Source: Betaproteobacteria bacterium UBA1934 (GTDB lineage Bacteria > Pseudomonadota > Gammaproteobacteria > Burkholderiales > Rhodocyclaceae). Taken from it: a DNA stretch of 64,000 nucleotides. The position numbers and the translations under genes were made by a program. Of this stretch, positions 53,449 through 62,388 are shown one piece after another. The first letter of the stretch is position 1; each line of letters opens with the position of its first letter. The DNA lies in assembly GCA_002337055.1 (NCBI GenBank), contig DDFG01000003.1, forward strand, positions 71,853-135,852, given 5' to 3'. A model generated the notes under the pieces. That model ran no database searches. It was given only the letters and a program-made list of their open reading frames with translations, and was not told the DNA's origin.

Positions 53449-53820
53449 TTAGCGGTTCCGCCCTGGGCCCATACCACCACCGGGACCCATTCCACCCATA
53501 CCGCCGCCCATACCACCGCCCATACCACCGCCCGGTCCCATGCCGCGACCTTGTCCGCCTCCTTGAGCAGGCGGCATATCTGGCAAGGTCACGCCTTTTT
53601 CCTTGGCACGCAATTGCATCTGCTCATGGTGCTGCAACCGGACTTGCTCCCGCTCTTCTGCGGTTTTGGCCGCCCGCAACTTGTTGCGATGCTCAATGCG
53701 TTCCTGATTGGTCATCAACTGGCTGCCGTAAATCGGGGCATCCGAGGCAAAAGAAGCAGTAGAAGCCATCAAACCCAGCGCAATCGCAGACAGGGTAATT
53801 TTCAAGGTGTTCTTGGTCAT
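53449..53820 (-). CDS. exported Gly/Met-rich protein
   Basis: A 123-aa protein with a signal peptide (residues 1-24, ASTASFA), a charged helical middle (NQERIEHRNKLRAAKTAEER) and a C-terminal Gly-Met repeat (GPGGGMGGGMGGGMGG). The middle recalls periplasmic metal-stress proteins; Met-rich repeats may bind copper (inference). ATG 53820 lies behind GGGAGAG. Confidence 0.75.
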   Translation of the reverse strand: MTKNTLKITLSAIALGLMASTASFASDAPIYGSQLMTNQERIEHRNKLRAAKTAEEREQVRLQHHEQMQLRAKEKGVTLPDMPPAQGGGQGRGMGPGGGMGGGMGGGMGGMGPGGGMGPGRNR

Positions 53821-54000
53821 TTTTCTCTCCCAAAAAACTGATTCATCCATGCTGTGAAAAACCTCTGATGAAAGTGGCGAGGTGTTTGTCCATCCCGTCA
53901 CTTCAGTTATAGCTGCTATGACGCAGAAATCAGGAGCCGAAACAAACCGTTGCAATTGGCAGATGGAATATTAGACAAATCTAAAATTTATTGCCTATAC

Positions 54001-54024
54001 TTGTAAGTAACTTATTACATACAA
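54001..54024. promoter_or_regulatory. TetR-type operator
   Basis: TTGTAAGTAA and TTACATACAA are reverse complements but for one base, around CTTA. The site ends 6 bases before the regulator ATG and is a likely autorepression site for the efflux operon. Confidence 0.65.
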
Positions 54025-54030
54025 ACGACC

Positions 54031-54636
54031 ATGTCCCTTAACCCTCGCCAATCAACCGAGTCCCGCCAGGCTGAAATCATCGCCACCGTGGTGGCCTTGG
54101 CTGCCGAGCGAAACCCCGCCGATGTCACGACGACCGATATTGCCAAGGCGATGAACGTGACGCAGGGTGCGCTGTTCCGCCACTTCTCGAACAAGGAGGC
54201 AATTCGACTGGCCGTCATCGACTGGGTAGAGACGCAACTGATGACCAGACTCGGGGATGCACAAGCATCGGCCCCCGATGTCGTGAGTGGCCTGGAAGCG
54301 ATGTTCCTGGCGCATGTGAGATTCATTCGAGAATTTCCCGGTGTTCCGCGCCTGGTCTTTGCCGAACTTCAGCAGCCGGACAGCTCTCCAGTGCGGCAGC
54401 GCGTTCAACAAATCATGCGACGCTATCGGCAGATGTTGGCTGAAACCTTGGGTAAAGCCAAGGCTGCCCAGTTAATAAGCCCCGATGTGGATACCGAGGC
54501 TGCCTCTGCGCTATTTCTCGGCGCCATCCAAGGTCTGGTGATGCAGTCCATGCTCGGGGGAGCCTCATCTGATGCCGAAGTGCCGGTACTTGGCGTTCTA
54601 CGCCTCTACCTTGCCAGCCTAGGAGGCAAATCATGA
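54031..54636 (+). CDS. TetR-family regulator
   Basis: A 201-aa regulator with an N-terminal helix-turn-helix (TTTDIAKAMNVTQGALFRHF, residues about 33-52) and a helical ligand domain. Its stop overlaps the adaptor start (ATGA), so it is the first gene of the export operon it probably represses. Confidence 0.9.
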   Translation: MSLNPRQSTESRQAEIIATVVALAAERNPADVTTTDIAKAMNVTQGALFRHFSNKEAIRLAVIDWVETQLMTRLGDAQASAPDVVSGLEAMFLAHVRFIREFPGVPRLVFAELQQPDSSPVRQRVQQIMRRYRQMLAETLGKAKAAQLISPDVDTEAASALFLGAIQGLVMQSMLGGASSDAEVPVLGVLRLYLASLGGKS

Positions 54637-55823
54637 AACCCGGCCAGTTCATCAGCCGTAAGCTTGGACTCGGGATTTTTGCCGCCATGCTCATCCTCGG
54701 ATTTGGCGTGGTTGTCGCCCGCTCCGGGCCCTTATCTCCCATCCAGGTAACCACACTCCGAGTCGAAGCCGGCTCGTTGTCCCCAGCGATATTTGGCATC
54801 GGTACTGTAGAAGCTCGACGTAGTTATTTCATCGGGCCAACGGCTGCTGGACGTGTCAAAGCCGTGCATGCGGACGTGGGTGAGACGGTCAAGGCTGGAC
54901 AGTTGCTGGTGGAAATCGACTCCGTTGACCTGGATGAGCGCCTACGTTCAACGGAAGCCGCATATGCCCGGGCGGCCAGTGCCGTCACCGCCGCCGAAGC
55001 ACAACGCAAGGATGCTTTGGCCAGACGGCAACTCGCCGAACTCAATGCCAGACGCTATCGTGACCTGGGCGGAAAGAATTTCGTCAGCGCCAGTGCTGTG
55101 GAAGGCAAACAGCAGGAACTGGATTCGGCCCAGGCAGCGGTTGAGGCCAGCGAAGCGAACCTGCAAGGGGCTCGCCAGGAGCAACTACGGCTGAAGGCCG
55201 ACCAGGACGGCATCCGCCAACAACGCGGCAACCTGCGTCTGCTGGCCCCGCGGGATGGCCTGGTGACGAGCCGCGATGCGGAACCCGGTTCGACGGTGAT
55301 TGCCGGCCAGGCGGTCCTCCGTTTGGTTGAGCCTGACAGTCTCTGGGTCAAGGCACGCCTCGACCAGGGGCGCTCGCGCGGCCTGGCCGTAGGGCAAACG
55401 GCGGATATTGTGTTGCGCAGCAATGCCTCGACCCACCATCCCGGCAAGGTGGCGCGTATCGAGCCGGTGAGTGACAGCGTCACGGAGGAGCGCATCGCTC
55501 AAATCGCGTTCGAGCGCATCCCCGAGGGACTGAGCGTTGGCGAGATGACCGAAGTCACCGTGAAGACCGGGGCAACTCAATCCGGACTGCTGCTCCCGAA
55601 CGCCGCCATCAAACAGATGCCCCAAGGCAGCGGCGTGTGGAAGCTCAAGGAAGGCAAGCCTAGCCTGACTCTGGTGAAGCTGGGCGACACCAGTCTTGAT
55701 GGAACCGTGCAGATTCTCGATGGGCTGGCTGCGGGTGACGAGGTGGTCATTCACAGCGAGCGCGACCTCAACGAGAGCGCTAGCATCAAGGTGGTCAGCC
55801 AACTCGTGGGGAAACCCAAGTGA
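54633..55823 (+). CDS. HlyD-family periplasmic adaptor
   Basis: A 396-aa membrane fusion protein: an N-terminal anchor (about 10-30), a lipoyl half-motif ADVGETVKAGQLLVEID, a long coiled-coil hairpin (about 95-190, LRLKADQDGIRQQRGNLRLL), then beta-barrel domains. It joins inner membrane and outer membrane parts of the exporter whose permease and ATPase follow. Confidence 0.92.
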   Translation: MKPGQFISRKLGLGIFAAMLILGFGVVVARSGPLSPIQVTTLRVEAGSLSPAIFGIGTVEARRSYFIGPTAAGRVKAVHADVGETVKAGQLLVEIDSVDLDERLRSTEAAYARAASAVTAAEAQRKDALARRQLAELNARRYRDLGGKNFVSASAVEGKQQELDSAQAAVEASEANLQGARQEQLRLKADQDGIRQQRGNLRLLAPRDGLVTSRDAEPGSTVIAGQAVLRLVEPDSLWVKARLDQGRSRGLAVGQTADIVLRSNASTHHPGKVARIEPVSDSVTEERIAQIAFERIPEGLSVGEMTEVTVKTGATQSGLLLPNAAIKQMPQGSGVWKLKEGKPSLTLVKLGDTSLDGTVQILDGLAAGDEVVIHSERDLNESASIKVVSQLVGKPK

Positions 55824-57013
55824 TTAGCCTGGCCGGGCGGGACATCCTGCACTCCTGGTCAAAGTTCGTCCTGACCGGCATCGGCCTGGGTTTGTTGATT
55901 GGCGTGACGTTGAGCATGGCCGGCATTTATCGGGGCATGGTCGACGACGCCAAGGCGCTGCTCAACAACAGTGGTGCCGACATCTGGGTGGTGCAACAAG
56001 AGACCCAGGGGCCTTACGCCGAATCGTCGAGTCTGCGTGATGACGTTTATCGGGCCTTGCTGGCGCTGCCAGGGGTTTCGCGTGCGGCCAATGTCACCTA
56101 TTTAACGATGCAGGTCCGCCTCGGCAACACCGATGTGCGGGCCATGGTGGTCGGCTTCGAACCCGGGCAACCCGGCGAGCCTGGATACCTGGTTGCCGGC
56201 CGGCACATCACGCGCAGCCATTACGAGGCGGTCGTCGATGTGAAGACGGGTTTTCAATTGGGCGACACGATACGTATTCGCCGCCACGACTATCGCGTAG
56301 TTGGCCTCACCCGGCGGATGGTGTCATCCGGCGGCGACCCGATGGTTTTCATCCCGCTCAAGGATGCGCAGGAAGCGCAGTTTCTCAAGGACAACGATGC
56401 CATTCTCAATGAGCGGGCCCGTACAACCGCCAATCCAAGCCTGAACCGACCGGGCGTGCCGGGCCTGCTCGATGCCATCCTGGCTTCGCAGAATTCCAAT
56501 CACAACGTCAATGCGGTACTTGTTCAGATTGCCCCTGGCAGCGAGTCTGAACAGGTGGCAAGTGAGATTCGCCGCTGGAAGCATCTGCAAGCTTTTACCC
56601 GTGCCCAGATGGAAGAGATTCTGGTCTCCAAGCTGATTGCCACTTCGGCCAAACAAATCGGCATGTTCCTGGTCATCCTGGCCATCGTCAGCGCCGCCAT
56701 CGTCGCCTTCATCATCTACACCATGACCCTGGGAAAGATACGTGAGATAGCCGTTCTTAAGCTCATCGGCACTCGCAATCGGACGATTGCCGGGATGATT
56801 TTGCAGCAGGCCATGGGGCTGGGCCTCATTGGTTTCATCGTCGGCAAGACCGCCGCTACTCTCTGGGCGCCGTTTTTTCCGAAATTCGTCCTGCTCGAAC
56901 CGGGCGACGCAGTACGGGGATTCATTGTGGTGATGGTCATCTGCGCCTTGGCCAGCACGCTAGCCATCCGTGTCGCCTTGCGTGTCGACCCGGCTACGGC
57001 CATCGGAGGCTAA
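55820..57013 (+). CDS. DevC-like ABC transporter permease
   Basis: A 397-aa FtsX/MacB-type permease with an N-terminal helix, a periplasmic domain (about 40-270) and a C-terminal three-helix FtsX domain (IVAFIIYTMTLGKIREIAVL). Starts GTG overlapping the adaptor stop (GTGA). With the adaptor and ATPase it forms a DevBCA-type exporter, known for glycolipid or drug-like exports. Confidence 0.9.
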   Translation: MISLAGRDILHSWSKFVLTGIGLGLLIGVTLSMAGIYRGMVDDAKALLNNSGADIWVVQQETQGPYAESSSLRDDVYRALLALPGVSRAANVTYLTMQVRLGNTDVRAMVVGFEPGQPGEPGYLVAGRHITRSHYEAVVDVKTGFQLGDTIRIRRHDYRVVGLTRRMVSSGGDPMVFIPLKDAQEAQFLKDNDAILNERARTTANPSLNRPGVPGLLDAILASQNSNHNVNAVLVQIAPGSESEQVASEIRRWKHLQAFTRAQMEEILVSKLIATSAKQIGMFLVILAIVSAAIVAFIIYTMTLGKIREIAVLKLIGTRNRTIAGMILQQAMGLGLIGFIVGKTAATLWAPFFPKFVLLEPGDAVRGFIVVMVICALASTLAIRVALRVDPATAIGG

Positions 57014-57014
57014 T

Positions 57015-57719
57015 GTGAAGGGCTTTGGAATTCACATCGAGGGTCTGCGCAAACGCTATGGCGAAGGCGATACTGCGGTCGATGCCCTGAAAGACGTCAA
57101 TATGACCGTGGCACCGGGAGAGGTGGTGGGTCTGATTGGCCCGTCGGGTTCGGGAAAAAGTACCCTGCTGAAATGTCTGGGGGCCGTCATCGAACCAACC
57201 GCCGGCCGGATGACCCTGGGTGACGAGGTGATTTTCGAGGATGGCTGGAAAATTCCCGACCTCAGAGCCCTGCGCCGCGACCGGATTGGCTTTGTGTTTC
57301 AGGCGCCCTACCTGATTCCATTTCTGGACGTCACCGACAATGTGGCCTTGTTGCCGATGCTCGCCGGCAAGCCGAATGGCGAAGCGCGCAAGCGGGCGAA
57401 TGAATTACTGGATGCGCTGGATGTCGGTCACCGTGCCAAGGCGAATCCCTCACAGCTCTCCGGTGGCGAGCAGCAACGTGTGGCGATTGCTCGCGCCTTG
57501 GCCAATCAACCGCCGGTGATTCTGGCAGATGAACCGACGGCACCACTGGATAGCGAACGGGCGCTCAGCGTTGTGCGCATTCTCAACGACATGGCCCAGC
57601 AGTTTCGTACTGCCATCATCGTGGTCACCCACGACGAGAAAATCATCCCCACTTTCAAACGCATCTATCACATTCGGGATGGCAAGACCTTTGAAGAGCA
57701 AGGACTCGGGGCTGCCTAG
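57015..57719 (+). CDS. ABC transporter ATPase (DevA/LolD-like)
   Basis: A 234-aa ATPase with Walker A GPSGSGKSTLLK, Q-loop VFQAPYLIPF, signature LSGGEQQRVAIARAL and Walker B VILADEPTAPLD (one base change from the common DEPTG). GTG start behind CGGAGG. Energises the permease encoded just upstream. Confidence 0.93.
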   Translation: MKGFGIHIEGLRKRYGEGDTAVDALKDVNMTVAPGEVVGLIGPSGSGKSTLLKCLGAVIEPTAGRMTLGDEVIFEDGWKIPDLRALRRDRIGFVFQAPYLIPFLDVTDNVALLPMLAGKPNGEARKRANELLDALDVGHRAKANPSQLSGGEQQRVAIARALANQPPVILADEPTAPLDSERALSVVRILNDMAQQFRTAIIVVTHDEKIIPTFKRIYHIRDGKTFEEQGLGAA

Positions 57720-57772
57720 CCTGAAATCCGACAGCTCAGCTGTTCATCCATCCATTCATCAGGACACAGGAC

Positions 57773-57940
57773 ATGTTCTTTGTACTCATTTTCTTGATTC
57801 TGGCGGCGACAACGTCTTACCTGTTCCCGGAGTGGTCATGGGTCACAGTCTTGTTGGTGTCGTTCGGCTTTATGGCCGCGCTGCGGATACTGCTGGCAGT
57901 GACTTCTCGTACATCGAGTGCACCGAGGAACACGGAATAA
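57773..57940 (+). CDS. small membrane protein after the ABC genes
   Basis: A 55-aa frame starting MFFVLIFLILAATTSYLFPE, with two hydrophobic segments (about 1-20 and 22-45) and a basic tail. It lies 53 bases past the ATPase stop in the same direction; AGGACACAGG-like ribosome site. Function unknown. Confidence 0.5.
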   Translation: MFFVLIFLILAATTSYLFPEWSWVTVLLVSFGFMAALRILLAVTSRTSSAPRNTE

Positions 57941-58004
57941 CTGAGCTCCAAGCCAGCCAAATGGGGCATCGGCTCCGAACTCAATACGCCCATGCCACTT
58001 CAAT

Positions 58005-58628
58005 TCAGTTGCCGCCGATTGCCAAGCGAATTGCTGAAAACCCAAAGACGGTCGAGAACAAAAGCTTCGTGGCTTTTTGCATAGCGCCGGAACCCGAAAA
58101 GCGCTTTGCGAGGCGCGAAGCCGTGAGGGCGTAGAGCACATCGAACGCAAAACCAAGCCCAACCAGGATGGCGCCAAGCGTCAGATACTGCGCTGTCAGG
58201 TCGTACTGCGTGGAGATGAACTGCGGCAGCAACAGCGCACAAAACATCAACGCTTTCGGGTTGAACAAATTGGTCATCACCCCACTGCGAATGGCCTCCC
58301 AGCCCCTACCGGTGACATTGACCCCCTCCAATCCCTCTGTCTCGCCAGCTCGCAGCATCTTCCATGCAAGAACCAACAGGTATGCAGCGCCAAACCAACG
58401 AGCGACATCGAACAAAACGGGATGCGTGTGAAATAGCGCCGCCAAGCCAAGAGCGGATAGCGTGACATGGACTGTTCGTGAAATGGCCAATCCAACAGCG
58501 ACCATCAAGCCGTTCCTTGGCCCTCTGAATGCCGATGTGGAGAGGACCAACGCCATGTCAGGCCCAGGCAGAAGATAGACAGCAGTCAGCGCGGCGACAT
58601 ATACCAGCATGTCAGGCAAGGCAATCAT
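58005..58628 (-). CDS. LysE-family amino acid exporter
   Basis: A 207-aa protein with about six helices and the LysE block YLLPGPDMALVLSTS and RNGLMVAVGLA. LysE/RhtB proteins export amino acids or related compounds. ATG 58628 is chosen for family length; an in-frame ATG at 58670 also exists. Divergent from an Lrp regulator, the usual pairing. Confidence 0.88.
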   Translation of the reverse strand: MIALPDMLVYVAALTAVYLLPGPDMALVLSTSAFRGPRNGLMVAVGLAISRTVHVTLSALGLAALFHTHPVLFDVARWFGAAYLLVLAWKMLRAGETEGLEGVNVTGRGWEAIRSGVMTNLFNPKALMFCALLLPQFISTQYDLTAQYLTLGAILVGLGFAFDVLYALTASRLAKRFSGSGAMQKATKLLFSTVFGFSAIRLAIGGN

Positions 58629-58753
58629 CGAAGTGCTCGTGAGGCTGTTAAGGAAGGAATATGGTCCCATGTGCAGCCTGAAATATTGCCGCTTTCTCTT
58701 CGTAAAAATCTATAAAATCTAGTGGATTCTTTCTTGAAATAGCCATCTACGAC

Positions 58754-59227
58754 ATGAACCCACTCATTAACCATCTTGACCAGACTGACTTGGCAATATT
58801 GCGGGAGCTGCAAGCCGACGGCCGGCTATCCAATGCCAAGCTATCCGAGAAACTGTCTCTGAGTGAAACTCCCTGCTGGCGACGGCTCAAACGCCTCGAG
58901 ACCGATGGGTTCATTGAGGGCTACCAAGCCAACCTGAGCCGGAAGAAGCTTGGCTATGGCGTTGTGGCGTTTGTCCAGGTTACCTTGGGCAATCATGCCG
59001 GCGAAGCGCCGTTGCAATTTGAGAAGCTCGTGGCCTGCATGCCCGAGATTCTGTCTTGCCATAACGTCACCGGTGATTGCGACTACATGCTGCAAATCGT
59101 AGCCAGCGACTTGGATGCCTATGGTGTATTCGTTCGAGAGCAGCTACGCAGGTTGCCTGGAGTGACGTCGATTCGGTCGAACCTTTCCCTGCGAGAAGTG
59201 AAGTCCTCTACCGCATTACCGGTTTGA
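58754..59227 (+). CDS. Lrp/AsnC-family regulator
   Basis: A 157-aa regulator: winged helix LDQTDLAILRELQADGRLSN and KLSEKLSLSETPCWRRL, then the RAM effector domain (ILSCHNVTGDCDYMLQIVAS). The divergent LysE exporter is its probable target. Confidence 0.9.
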   Translation: MNPLINHLDQTDLAILRELQADGRLSNAKLSEKLSLSETPCWRRLKRLETDGFIEGYQANLSRKKLGYGVVAFVQVTLGNHAGEAPLQFEKLVACMPEILSCHNVTGDCDYMLQIVASDLDAYGVFVREQLRRLPGVTSIRSNLSLREVKSSTALPV

Positions 59228-59382
59228 ATGAGAAAAGGGTGTGGCGGCTGTTGGTCAGGAAGCAGACTAAGTAAGTCTCATACTTGAACGACAGCAACGG
59301 GTCGATTGGCGTCGCTCAGAACATTGAAATGAACTCTGTGTTGCCGGATAAAGGTAACACCGGTAACAGACGGCACAGGTTC

Positions 59383-59417
59383 ATCCGCATACCGAAAAAT
59401 TTCGACCGTATGCGGAT
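59383..59417. promoter_or_regulatory. 10-bp inverted repeat in the promoter of the 59476 gene
   Basis: Arms ATCCGCATAC (59383-59392) and GTATGCGGAT (59408-59417) around a 15-base A/T-rich centre, followed by an AAAATATAAA -10-like block at about 59420. The right half and the -10 block recur before the gene at 60899. Confidence 0.65.
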
Positions 59418-59475
59418 AGAAAATATAAACAGGTTGGCTACACGCGGTTCCTTCCATCAAACCGCGAGGTCAATC

Positions 59476-60048
59476 ATGCAAAGCCAATTCAGCCAGCGCC
59501 TGTTCACCAATTCCATCCCGCAGCGCGCTGACTGCCCGACACCCATCCTTTCCATGGAGGAGCTCCGACAGCTGGAATTCATTCGCCCAGCCAAATCGAC
59601 CATGTCGTCGCTCTTTCCAAAGGAGGCTTTCGACCTGCGGGAGCAAGGAGAAGTCGACACCACAGAGGGATTCGAGACTTTGGCGGGCTACCTGCATGAC
59701 CCGGAACGACGGATTGACGCAGCTATGTCACTTCTGAAGGTCAGGATAGACCGACTGCCACCGACCAATCGCTCGCTAAAGGTCTTTCGGGCCTGTGACA
59801 GTTCCTGTGGCGCGCAATACGGCGCCATCTTGCCGGGGGCCTATGTGACCGAGCTGAAAAGCCAGGCGTATGAGCATGGAAGGAGCTACCTGCAGCGCAG
59901 CTTCGAGATATTCTCGACCCACGTCTATCCCGATGAATTGCTGACGCTCGGCAACCCGCACGATTTCATCTATATCCCTCGGAGCCAGGGGATGGCCTAT
60001 AACCGCTACACGACGGATGTTTATCGTCAAACCGGCAGCACCGACTAA
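59476..60048 (+). CDS. unknown 190-aa protein
   Basis: Begins MQSQFSQRLFTNSIPQRADC behind GCGAGGTC. No known domain; mixed alpha/beta by look, with Tyr-rich C-terminus (DFIYIPRSQGMAYNRYTTDV). The upstream frame to 59284 covers the promoter repeat, so the later ATG is preferred. Shares a promoter-type block with the 60899 gene. Confidence 0.6.
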   Translation: MQSQFSQRLFTNSIPQRADCPTPILSMEELRQLEFIRPAKSTMSSLFPKEAFDLREQGEVDTTEGFETLAGYLHDPERRIDAAMSLLKVRIDRLPPTNRSLKVFRACDSSCGAQYGAILPGAYVTELKSQAYEHGRSYLQRSFEIFSTHVYPDELLTLGNPHDFIYIPRSQGMAYNRYTTDVYRQTGSTD

Positions 60049-60056
60049 GCACAAAA

Positions 60057-60079
60057 AAGCGGGCCCCAAAGGCCCGCTT
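60057..60079. terminator. bidirectional terminator
   Basis: AAGCGGGCC (60057-60065) / GGCCCGCTT (60071-60079) with an A run on the left, between convergent genes. Confidence 0.8.
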
Positions 60080-60085
60080 AATGAA

Positions 60086-60703
60086 TCATGCGCTCAATGC
60101 GTCGAGCACGTATTCCTCGTCACACACAGATGAGACGAACTCTGTCACCGTAATTTCCCGGACAGGTTGCCCGTCGGGAACACGCAGCCGGTCGCTGTCG
60201 GTCTCAAGAAACGCTCTGAGCATGAACATGTCCTCGGCTTGGTCGCGCCAATCCAAGTAGGGCGGCTCGGTTATCTGCAGGTTGAGGACCCTATCCAGGG
60301 CCTCCACCGGCAGCTGAAAATCAAACAGCATCGCTGAGCGTGCAGTGCCCCGATGGAACAAGACACGCAGACAAGCCGTCTCACGGGCCGTTTCCAGCAT
60401 CTGGCGCACAGATGGCGCTTCAATATCAAGCAGCAAACGGCACTGAGCGTCCCCGAGTTGGAGTATCAGCACAAGTACTCGACGCCCTTTTGGCGAGACG
60501 AAACCTGTGATGACGTACTCCTCCATCGGCAACTCCTCCTGAGAGAGTTGCTTCCAGAAGCGCGGGCCGACGCCGACCAACAAGCCCGCCTGTTGCGATT
60601 CATCGGGGTAATGCAGGTCAAAAAAGCGTTTGAACGCGCGAAACGTGGCGGGCTGCAGCAATTCGCCGGCAAAGCTCTCGGTCCGAATCCGGGGGTTCTT
60701 CAT
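60086..60703 (-). CDS. unknown protein, paralogue B
   Basis: A 205-aa protein paralogous to the gene at 48457 (QLGDAQCRLLLDIEAPSVRQ vs QLGTSQCRVLFDLEAPSTRR). ATG 60703 behind TTGGAGATTGGT; an upstream frame to 61006 is a shadow. Two copies of an unknown family in one island suggest a conserved element function. Confidence 0.7.
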   Translation of the reverse strand: MKNPRIRTESFAGELLQPATFRAFKRFFDLHYPDESQQAGLLVGVGPRFWKQLSQEELPMEEYVITGFVSPKGRRVLVLILQLGDAQCRLLLDIEAPSVRQMLETARETACLRVLFHRGTARSAMLFDFQLPVEALDRVLNLQITEPPYLDWRDQAEDMFMLRAFLETDSDRLRVPDGQPVREITVTEFVSSVCDEEYVLDALSA

Positions 60704-60714
60704 ACCAATCTCCA

Positions 60715-60729
60715 ATGGTTGTCCTGGAA
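60715..60729 (-). repeat. leader block shared by paralogues, copy B
   Basis: ATGGTTGTCCTGGAA, identical to 49111-49125, immediately upstream of the paralogue's ribosome site. Confidence 0.65.
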
Positions 60730-60830
60730 ATTGGTATAGCGACCGCTCCCACGAAGGGGGGAAGCGCGCCCGCCTATCAGTCACTGAACACTTCAGACGG
60801 CCGCTCTCCGTCTGCCGGAAATTTTTTTCC

Positions 60831-60852
60831 GTATGCGGGCAAAAATATAAAA
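60831..60852 (+). promoter_or_regulatory. promoter/operator half-site matching that at 59408
   Basis: GTATGCGG followed by AAAATATAAA, as at 59408-59430. The left arm (TCCGTCTGC at 60807) is degenerate. It lies 47 bases before the gene at 60899, so both genes probably share a regulator. Confidence 0.55.
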
Positions 60853-60898
60853 CGCCTCGCTTTACTGGATTCCAACATTGAAATCCAAGGAGTGCCCC

Positions 60899-61423
60899 AT
60901 GACCACCATCGTTTCTACCCAACTCGCGAACTGGCTCGACAATGCCCGTGAGCAGCTCATCCAGCGCCAATCTCGTAACCCCTTCCCAAGCCTCACCATC
61001 GAGCACACGACCTACTTGGGGAAACAGCTGTGCGAGGTTCTCGAATCACAAGGCGGCATTCGCACGCTTGAGGCTTTCCAGGCGCTGGAGTTGAAGCCGA
61101 ACGCACAATTCAAGGCCGATGTCGCCCGCGCCACGGAACTCGCCGAGTTCATCCTGGCCGAGATGCTGACTGCGGTCGGCAATGCAGACGAACTACTGAC
61201 CCCGACGGCTTGCCGTGTGGTTGGTGTGCCATTCAACGCACGCAGCATTCCGGACCGAGTCGAACTCAAGGAGTTGTGGCAATCCGTGTCCTGCAAGCGT
61301 TACCTGGCCCGTCATTGTTCCGGGGTGAGTCGTGTCTATTACAGCGACGGAGCGCATGGCTACCGTCTGCAAATCAACAAGGCCTACGTCATGGCCATGG
61401 AGTGGGCGTTGAGAAACATGTGA
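60899..61423 (+). CDS. unknown 174-aa protein
   Basis: Begins MTTIVSTQLANWLDNAREQL behind AAGGAGTGCCCC. Helical; C-terminal YYSDGAHGYRLQINKAYVMA suggests a small alpha/beta end. No recognised family. Followed by a strong terminator. Confidence 0.65.
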   Translation: MTTIVSTQLANWLDNAREQLIQRQSRNPFPSLTIEHTTYLGKQLCEVLESQGGIRTLEAFQALELKPNAQFKADVARATELAEFILAEMLTAVGNADELLTPTACRVVGVPFNARSIPDRVELKELWQSVSCKRYLARHCSGVSRVYYSDGAHGYRLQINKAYVMAMEWALRNM

Positions 61424-61481
61424 GCCGGTGCAAAAACGAAGGCCATCCACTGGACTTCGCAAGTCAGTGGCAGAAACTTCG

Positions 61482-61520
61482 GCCCCGCCCAGCATGCGCT
61501 CGGCGGGGCTTGGCTTTTTT
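61482..61520 (+). terminator. terminator after the 60899 gene
   Basis: GCCCCGCC (61482-61489) / GGCGGGGC (61502-61509) followed by TTGGCTTTTTT. Confidence 0.8.
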
Positions 61521-61653
61521 CGATGGGGCGAAGTCGCCCTGTAAAAACTTTGGAATCTTTTTTGTTCGTGACTTGCTAGCGCGTCGCTATACGTGGAAAG
61601 GCCCGCCAATGCTGGCGGCCCTTGTTTGTGCTGACGCACAAAGGAGTCTTTTC

Positions 61654-62382
61654 ATGAGATACGACCCGCTGGTTCTAACGAACCAGGCTGTAGCAATGCA
61701 GCGCATTGCCGACTATGTCCGCTCAGGACATGTCTTTTGGACCTCGGGCGAGGTCCCCATGGCCAGGGCGAGGGCCTTGGTGCACAAGTTCGACCGCCTT
61801 TATGGCATTGGCCGGACCCGCAACCAGCGGGCCACAGACAAGTCGCACGGGGTCGCTGGCGCGACCCTGATTCTCTACTGTCCGCATACGTCCGATGGAT
61901 TACCGCATGCGGACAAGATTCGCTGGGTGCTGCTGGTCACTGCGGGCGACAGCCCGGCGCATACGGTAGAAAAGTTGCAGGATGCCCGGATTCGGGAGAG
62001 CCGGCTGCGGTGGGGAGACTACGAACTCCTGCAAATTGCCCGTCCCGGTCAGGTGAAGCCGGCCTGGAGCTGGCGCCTGCAGCAGCAGGCGTACGATGAC
62101 TGGCGGCACCGAATCATCCATGCAATTAGGCACCAGAACCCGTTCGACTATGAATCGGCGCTGGACAGCCTTTATCGTCTCCCCGGTTTTTCCGGGGTTA
62201 GAGTGCAGGGCAAGAGGTTGCTGCACTTGTATGCCGCGGAGTGGGCCCGCCGCTTTGGAGAAAAGCCATCCGGGGGAAAACCTCTGCGTTATGTGCAACG
62301 CCTGAAAAATCAGGGCGTCCGCCTTTCCATCCTAGCCCGAGAAACAAAAACCGCTCCCGACGGGGGAGCGGCTGTGGCATGA
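61654..62382 (+). CDS. unknown 242-aa protein
   Basis: Begins MRYDPLVLTNQAVAMQRIAD behind AAAGGAG; includes YGIGRTRNQRATDKSHGVAG and WRHRIIHAIRHQNPFDYESA. The shape resembles conserved proteins of integrative elements, but no named domain is visible. A hairpin GCCCGCC/GGCGG(C) sits in its leader (about 61602-61622). A perfect inverted repeat (61879-61915) lies inside the gene, and its last codons overlap the integrase terminator. Confidence 0.65.
   Translation: MRYDPLVLTNQAVAMQRIADYVRSGHVFWTSGEVPMARARALVHKFDRLYGIGRTRNQRATDKSHGVAGATLILYCPHTSDGLPHADKIRWVLLVTAGDSPAHTVEKLQDARIRESRLRWGDYELLQIARPGQVKPAWSWRLQQQAYDDWRHRIIHAIRHQNPFDYESALDSLYRLPGFSGVRVQGKRLLHLYAAEWARRFGEKPSGGKPLRYVQRLKNQGVRLSILARETKTAPDGGAAVA
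61879..61915. repeat. third inverted repeat of the GCATGCGG type, inside a gene
   Basis: TGTCCGCAT (61879-61887) and ATGCGGACA (61907-61915) are exact reverse complements around 19 bases. It resembles the promoter repeats at 59383 and 60831 but lies inside the 61654 gene. Confidence 0.5.
62346..62371 (-). terminator. integrase terminator overlapping a gene end
   Basis: CCGCTCCC (62351-62358) / GGGAGCGG (62364-62371) with an A run to the left (T run on the minus strand). It would end integrase transcription inside the last codons of the opposing 61654 gene. Confidence 0.65.
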
Positions 62383-62388
62383 CGATGT

